Assembly: GCA_021107495.1 (NCBI GenBank) | Contig: JAIOSR010000434.1 | Location: forward strand, 1 to 7,709 | Origin: Desulfobacterales bacterium | GTDB taxonomy: Bacteria; Desulfobacterota; DSM-4660; Desulfatiglandales; Desulfatiglandaceae | DNA: 7,709 bases | Direction of reading: 5' to 3' | In this document: one piece after another, positions 4,320 through 7,709 of the stretch | Layout: every line of letters starts with the position of its first letter | Numbering within the stretch: position 1 is the first letter of the stretch | Position numbers and translations under genes: made by a program | The notes under the pieces: generated by a model | Seen by the model: the letters and a program-made list of their open reading frames with translations, nothing else | Databases searched by the model: none | What the model was told of the DNA's origin: nothing

Positions 4320-6590
4320 TTACTTGGTCGTCATAGTGTAACAACAATCCCATTCCGGCGGAGGCGGACTGATCTTGAGGTCAAGACAGCGCTCAACATA
4401 GATTTGAGCAACATGCAGGCCCTTATGCAGGTCCCTTGCCAATTCAAAGGTCTTGATTGCTTCATCCCATTTCTGCTGTTTATACAACTGAAGCCCGTCG
4501 TGAAAATAGGAGATGGCCTGGCCGACCACTTCGGGGACCTCTTTATGGGCAAACAACTGGTAGATTCTTACCGGAAGGGTTTTTCCTTTTACTCGAACGC
4601 TGTCAACTTCCATACATACGAATTCATCTTTCACCCTTTCATAGGTGAATTCGCTGATGAGGATATTTGTCCTGTAATTTTTATTGGCGCCCTCTAAGCG
4701 GGACCCGAGATTGACGGCATCTCCCATAACCGTGTAATCAAATCTCTGCTCAGAGCCCATATTGCCCACCATCATATCACCCGTATTGATGCCGATCCCG
4801 ATATCCAGGGGTTTTTTACCTTCATCAAGCCATTTTTCGTTGAGTTTTTCGAGGTCTTCCATCATTTCGAGGGCCGAGTGGCATGCGCTGGCCGGATGAT
4901 TTTGCTGTTGGAACGGGGCTCCGTAAATGGCCATTATTGCATCGCCCATATACTTATCAAGTGTCCCGTCATATTTGAAGACGACATCCGTCATCACTGT
5001 CAGGTATTCGTTTAACAGGTTGACCAGTTCTTCCGGGGTCAGACCTTCAGAGATGGTCGTAAAGCCTCTAATGTCTGAAAAAAGAACGGAAAGGTCCTTT
5101 TTATCGCCGCCTAATTTCAGTTGCTCCGGGTGTTTGAGCACTTCATTGACCACGGAACTGGACACATAATAACTGAATGCCCCCTTGATCTTTTTTCGTT
5201 CCCTCTCCTCGGTAACATAATGATAAATGGTAAGAGAAGTATAGGTAATCAAAAGACCCAGCAGGGGATAGACAATATCGAACCATATCCCTGAATTTAC
5301 AAAAAAGGTCCGGGCAATTATAAGGTGGGCGGTGAAAAGACCCAATCCCAGCAACATTCCCATGACAGCGCTTAAGCGGGGAACAAAGATGCCGGCCAGG
5401 ACACACAAAAGAATTATGGCGAACAGGTCGGAAACCTTGACCCATGTAGGTTTGGTCAGGAAATTTTGCTTCAATATGTTATCTATGACAGTGGCATGTA
5501 CTTCCAGCCCCGGATACACGGGACTGAAGGGCGTGTTCCTCAAGTCGTAAAGGCCCACGGCCGTGGCGCCTACCAGAACGATTTTATCCTTGAAAGTCCC
5601 CTCCGGGGTATTGCCCTTGAGAATATCGGTTATTGAAAAATGGGGAAAGGTCTTGGGCGGGCCTTGGTAATTTATCAATATCCGACCGGTTTCATCGGTA
5701 GGAATGAATCGTTTCCCAATCTGTATCCCTTCCACCCCGTAGCCCGCTACCTTGACCATTAACTGGGGCTCTTCCAAATAATGCCAGGCGCATTGCAGGG
5801 AAAGGGGGGGAAAGATATCCATATCCTTGCCGCAGCGGATGATGAGCGGCATCCATCTCACCACACCGTCCTGATCCGGTATCATGTTGATAAAACCGGA
5901 ATAATCAGTCGATTCGGTAAAGATATTGATATTGCCTTCGGGTACGTATGCCTTATAAAAAGGAGATATTTCCGTGTCTTTGTCTTCATAGATAATCAGA
6001 GAGTATTTTGAATGGGAAAGCTGCTCGATTTGCCGATCAATTTCCTGTTGTTCAATCCGGTAGTCCAGTTCTCGTTCGTTCATATGAAAGAAATAACCGA
6101 GGACAACGCCGGCAATAGAGTTCCTGATTGTTTCTGCAAGGGCCGAATCATTGTCTGCTTTTATCCTGTTCTCTTTTACAAATCCGGCCAGTTTCTTGTT
6201 CTCGATGTGCAGGTTGGAAATGGTATTATCAAGTTGATTAATAAACCTGAGGGTGGAATTTTCATCAGGTTCCGGAAAGGTAATATCAAAACCGATTACC
6301 TTGGCCCCGTCCTTGGAAAGGGCGTTTACGAGAGCCGCGAGCCTGGACCTGGGCCAGGGCCAGCGACCTTCCGAATCAAGGCTTTTCTCATCAATTACCG
6401 CCATGACTACCTGAGATGACGGTTTCAGCGTGCCGCGTGACAGGAAACGGAGGTCATAGGTCTTTAACTCGATCATATCGAGGATAGGAATTCCGATCAG
6501 AAAGAGGATTACAACCAGGAGGGTTGTGCAGAAAGTGATGGAAGTGGAATTTAAAGAGAAAAGGGATTTTACAATATTTCTCATTTCCAT
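4320..6590 (-). CDS. CHASE2-domain class III adenylate cyclase with C-terminal helical tail
   Basis: A 756-residue membrane receptor cyclase. A first membrane segment is at about 19-38. An extracytoplasmic CHASE2 sensor domain spans about 40-375 (AVIDEKSLDSEGRWPWPRSR 64-83, VIGFDITFPEPD 98-109, KIVLVGATAVGLYDL 336-350). Three more segments follow at about 387-404, 408-426 and 435-458. The cytoplasmic cyclase domain is about 495-680. Metal-binding Asp506 (FSDIRGFT) and Asp550 (DKYMGD), purine-selecting Lys546 and Thr620, and transition-state Asn627 and Arg631 (VNLGSRLE) are all present. All are consistent with an active homodimer making cAMP; the Lys/Thr pair is that of class IIIb enzymes such as cyanobacterial CyaB1. 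Residues ~690-740 form a TPR-like pair (FHDGLQLYKQQKWDEAIKTFELA), ending in the PPPPEWD tail common in CHASE2 cyclases. The ligand is unknown. The start is the ATG at 6590; the ATG two codons in is an alternative, and neither has a strong Shine-Dalgarno. Confidence 0.95.
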   Translation of the reverse strand: MEMRNIVKSLFSLNSTSITFCTTLLVVILFLIGIPILDMIELKTYDLRFLSRGTLKPSSQVVMAVIDEKSLDSEGRWPWPRSRLAALVNALSKDGAKVIGFDITFPEPDENSTLRFINQLDNTISNLHIENKKLAGFVKENRIKADNDSALAETIRNSIAGVVLGYFFHMNERELDYRIEQQEIDRQIEQLSHSKYSLIIYEDKDTEISPFYKAYVPEGNINIFTESTDYSGFINMIPDQDGVVRWMPLIIRCGKDMDIFPPLSLQCAWHYLEEPQLMVKVAGYGVEGIQIGKRFIPTDETGRILINYQGPPKTFPHFSITDILKGNTPEGTFKDKIVLVGATAVGLYDLRNTPFSPVYPGLEVHATVIDNILKQNFLTKPTWVKVSDLFAIILLCVLAGIFVPRLSAVMGMLLGLGLFTAHLIIARTFFVNSGIWFDIVYPLLGLLITYTSLTIYHYVTEERERKKIKGAFSYYVSSSVVNEVLKHPEQLKLGGDKKDLSVLFSDIRGFTTISEGLTPEELVNLLNEYLTVMTDVVFKYDGTLDKYMGDAIMAIYGAPFQQQNHPASACHSALEMMEDLEKLNEKWLDEGKKPLDIGIGINTGDMMVGNMGSEQRFDYTVMGDAVNLGSRLEGANKNYRTNILISEFTYERVKDEFVCMEVDSVRVKGKTLPVRIYQLFAHKEVPEVVGQAISYFHDGLQLYKQQKWDEAIKTFELARDLHKGLHVAQIYVERCLDLKISPPPPEWDCCYTMTTK

Positions 6591-6643
6591 TACCCCGGAA
6601 TGCTGTAAGAGTTTGCTGGAACCATACTGTTCTCGAATCCCTG

Positions 6644-6667
6644 ATTTTACGATGTATCGAGTAAAAT
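6644..6667. repeat. Inverted repeat in the cyclase leader
   Basis: ATTTTAC (6644-6650) and GTAAAAT (6661-6667) form a perfect 7-bp inverted repeat with a 10-nt loop. It lies about 55-75 nt before the cyclase start and would be in its transcript. The stem is AT-rich, so it may be a weak RNA hairpin or a protein binding site. Confidence 0.35.
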
Positions 6668-6679
6668 AACCTTTATATA

Positions 6680-6707
6680 ATTGAGCTAAAGCCCAATTTT
6701 GAAAGAC
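6680..6707 (-). promoter_or_regulatory. Shared 28-nt leader/operator element, copy 2 (upstream of cyclase gene)
   Basis: Reading on the - strand: GTCTTTC, two bases, AATTGG, one base, CTTTAGCTCAAT. It matches the element upstream of the YdcF-family gene at 25 positions. In this copy AATTGGGC can pair with GCTCAATT around a UUUA loop as RNA (seven Watson-Crick pairs and one G-U). It lies about 90 nt before the cyclase start and about 115 nt after the best cyclase promoter, so it should be in the 5' leader. Confidence 0.5.
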
Positions 6708-6738
6708 CTCGCCGATCAGCGTGCGGCGAAGGGATCAT

Positions 6739-6773
6739 GCTGACCGCTGACTGCTGCATGCTTGAAGCTTAAC
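6739..6773 (+). repeat. Degenerate heptanucleotide array in the cyclase-thiD intergenic region
   Basis: Five consecutive 7-nt units all begin GCT: GCTGACC, GCTGACT, GCTGCAT, GCTTGAA, GCTTAAC. The 7-nt period is the same as in the arrays at 2518-2607, although the unit sequence differs. It lies in non-coding DNA between the cyclase promoter and start. Function is unknown. Confidence 0.5.
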
Positions 6774-6797
6774 AATTGAGCATTTTTCACTCAATTG
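6773..6797. repeat. Perfect 8-bp inverted repeat (hairpin) in the cyclase leader
   Basis: CAATTGAG (6773-6780) and CTCAATTG (6790-6797) are perfect reverse complements separated by 9 nt. On the - strand it lies just downstream of the predicted cyclase transcription start. Its stem sequence resembles the AATTGAG/CTCAATT core of the shared 28-nt element, so the two may be related. It is followed by no U-tract, which argues against a terminator. Confidence 0.45.
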
Positions 6798-6810
6798 GGG
6801 TTTAACACTA

Positions 6811-6821
6811 TGACTAAGTCA
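6811..6821. promoter_or_regulatory. 11-bp palindrome at the predicted cyclase transcription start, possible operator
   Basis: TGACTAAGTCA is a perfect palindrome around a central A. It abuts the predicted - strand -10 box (6823-6828) and would cover the cyclase start point, a usual position for a repressor site. Further GTCAA half-sites are at 6840-6844, 6846-6850 and 6854-6858. The binding protein is unknown. Confidence 0.35.
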
Positions 6822-6822
6822 A

Positions 6823-6850
6823 TTTATATGGAAGCTTGGGTCAAAGTCAA
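6823..6850 (-). promoter_or_regulatory. Predicted sigma-70 promoter of the cyclase gene
   Basis: On the - strand TTGACT (6850-6845) is followed after 16 nt by TATAAA (6828-6823), matching five of six consensus bases in each box. It predicts a start near 6816 and a leader of about 225 nt, which would contain the inverted repeats, the heptad array and copy 2 of the shared element. Confidence 0.55.
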
Positions 6851-6880
6851 GTCGTCAAAAAACAAGGCATTACATTTTGG

Positions 6881-6909
6881 TTGACAGTTTTTGGGCGTAC
6901 TGTTAGCTT
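6881..6909 (+). promoter_or_regulatory. Predicted sigma-70 promoter of thiD
   Basis: TTGACA (6881-6886), a perfect -35 box, is followed after 17 nt by TAGCTT (6904-6909). A TGT just before the -10 box (6901-6903) gives an extended -10, which compensates for its weak match. The predicted leader is only about 50 nt. That leaves no room for a TPP riboswitch, and none of its conserved motifs were found anywhere in 6591-6965. Confidence 0.5.
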
Positions 6910-6965
6910 TTTTTCCGGATATGATTTTCAGGCGGGTACTAAGAAACAATGACACAAGGATTTGA

Positions 6966-7709
6966 ATGCGGGTTTTTTCGCATTATCTGAAAGTGAAACA
7001 TATACTGGTTATAGCAGGCTCGGATTCGTACGGAGGAGCCGGGATTCAGGCAGATATAAAGACCATCACCAGCCTCGGGGGACATGTCCTGACGGCCCTT
7101 ACTGCCGTAACCGCGCAGAACTCCCTTGGGGTAACCGGTATTCACAAAATTCCAGCCGGGTTCATTTCCAAACAGGTTAAGGCCGTCATTGAGGAGGTAG
7201 TTCCCCAGGCAGTGAAGATCGGTATGCTGTATTCAGGGGCAGCGGTAAAGGAAGTTGCAAAACTGCTTAAAAGATATGGACTTGTGAATATTGTGTTGGA
7301 TCCTGTCTTAAGGGCCACTACCGGTAAGGATCTGTTAGAACCGAAGGCCATTACCCTTTTCAAGGAAGAACTTCTTCCCCTTGTGAGTGTTGTTACGCCC
7401 AATCTGTTTGAAGCGGGTACCCTGGCAGGCATGAAGGTCGACTGCTCGAATGATATGGCGAAGGCGGCGGAAGCGATTCAGGCAATGGGGCCCGACGTGG
7501 TCATAACCGGCGGCCACTTAAAGAGTAAATGCACGGATCTCCTTTACGATGGGAAGGCTTTCCACAGGTTTCATGGTTCAAGAATTGAAACGCAACACAC
7601 GCACGGGAGCGGGTGTGTTTTTTCAACTGCCCTGGCTACATTTTTGGCCGGGGACAATGGTGTTGTCTCTGCCACAAAAATGGCCCATGCTTTTACCAGA
7701 CGTGCTATA
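6966..7709 (+). CDS. thiD: Hydroxymethylpyrimidine/phosphomethylpyrimidine kinase ThiD (3' end beyond window)
   Basis: 248 codons are visible and the frame is still open at the right edge; only a short C-terminal part should be missing, unless the protein is a fusion. ThiD phosphorylates HMP and then HMP-P with ATP to give HMP-PP for thiamine synthesis, in the cytosol. Visible ribokinase-fold motifs are GSDSYGGAGIQADIKT (18-33), Gln51 and Met87 at the positions that contact the pyrimidine in characterised ThiD, LDPVLRATTG (111-120), VVTPNLFEAGTLAG (142-155), VITGGH (179-184) and the anion-hole/active-site segment THGSGC (212-217) with Cys217. The ATG at 6966 is chosen because AAGGA lies 5 nt upstream. 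A GTG at 6993 would give the more usual N-terminus (VKHILVIAGSD) but has no ribosome site. It is transcribed divergently from the cyclase gene. ThiD is often next to or fused with ThiE, which cannot be checked here. Confidence 0.93.
   Translation, partial: MRVFSHYLKVKHILVIAGSDSYGGAGIQADIKTITSLGGHVLTALTAVTAQNSLGVTGIHKIPAGFISKQVKAVIEEVVPQAVKIGMLYSGAAVKEVAKLLKRYGLVNIVLDPVLRATTGKDLLEPKAITLFKEELLPLVSVVTPNLFEAGTLAGMKVDCSNDMAKAAEAIQAMGPDVVITGGHLKSKCTDLLYDGKAFHRFHGSRIETQHTHGSGCVFSTALATFLAGDNGVVSATKMAHAFTRRAI

Noticed and set aside
4302..4697. Long + strand open frames inside the cyclase gene (also 6012-6419 and others)
   Set aside because: They lie antisense to a confidently identified gene with intact motifs and have no recognisable domains.
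6687..6717. TAAAG followed by GCCGATCA, resembling a sigma-28 (FliA) promoter
   Set aside because: The distance between the box starts is 24 nt, while the consensus needs about 19, and no flagellar or chemotaxis gene follows.
6591..6965. TPP riboswitch in front of thiD
   Set aside because: The conserved CTGAGA and ACCTGATC-type segments of the TPP aptamer were not found, and the predicted thiD leader is about 50 nt.
6949..6990. A 13-residue ORF (MTQGFECGFFRII) overlapping the thiD start
   Set aside because: No clear ribosome site and no attenuation structure or regulatory codon run; probably chance.

Overview
The window reads as a chromosomal segment of a bacterium of intermediate G+C content. 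The best guess is an anaerobic deltaproteobacterium (Desulfobacterota, of the Desulfobacterales or Syntrophobacterales type). This rests on gene content (LarB, a CHASE2-cyclase, a B12-binding-type radical SAM protein, a ThiD with a GSDSYGGAG motif) and on intergenic degenerate heptanucleotide arrays that I associate with that group. It is inference, not proof. No phage genes, transposases, CRISPR, rRNA or tRNA genes were seen.

Layout. Positions 1-988 (+) hold the 3' end of a WrbA-like flavodoxin/NAD(P)H-dependent oxidoreductase gene, followed 17 nt later by larB (nickel-pincer cofactor synthesis; TTG start with a strong Shine-Dalgarno). A hairpin at 1033-1074 separates larB from a convergent radical SAM gene (1087-2439, -). 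The gap 2440-2683 carries two heptad-repeat arrays in opposite sense. dtd (2684-3133, +; D-aminoacyl-tRNA deacylase) follows. It overlaps tail to tail by a few bases with an unrecognised 48-residue coiled-coil ORF (3130-3276, -). A YdcF/DUF218 membrane protein gene (3484-4305, +) converges on a large CHASE2-class III adenylate cyclase gene (4320-6590, -). The 375-bp divergent region 6591-6965 has credible promoters on both strands, several inverted repeats and another heptad array. thiD (6966 onward, +) runs off the end.

How the parts relate. The genes are mostly single-gene units of unrelated metabolism: NAD-derived cofactor, thiamine, tRNA quality control and cAMP signalling. No dedicated defence or biosynthetic island was found. 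The most unusual observation is regulatory. A 27-28-nt element (25 matching positions) lies upstream of both the YdcF gene (3301-3327, +) and the cyclase gene (6680-6707, -), in the same orientation relative to each gene and downstream of a plausible sigma-70 promoter in both cases. In the cyclase copy it can fold into a short RNA hairpin. A third, weaker relative lies at about 6791-6811. This suggests a shared leader or operator motif that may co-regulate the two membrane-protein genes.
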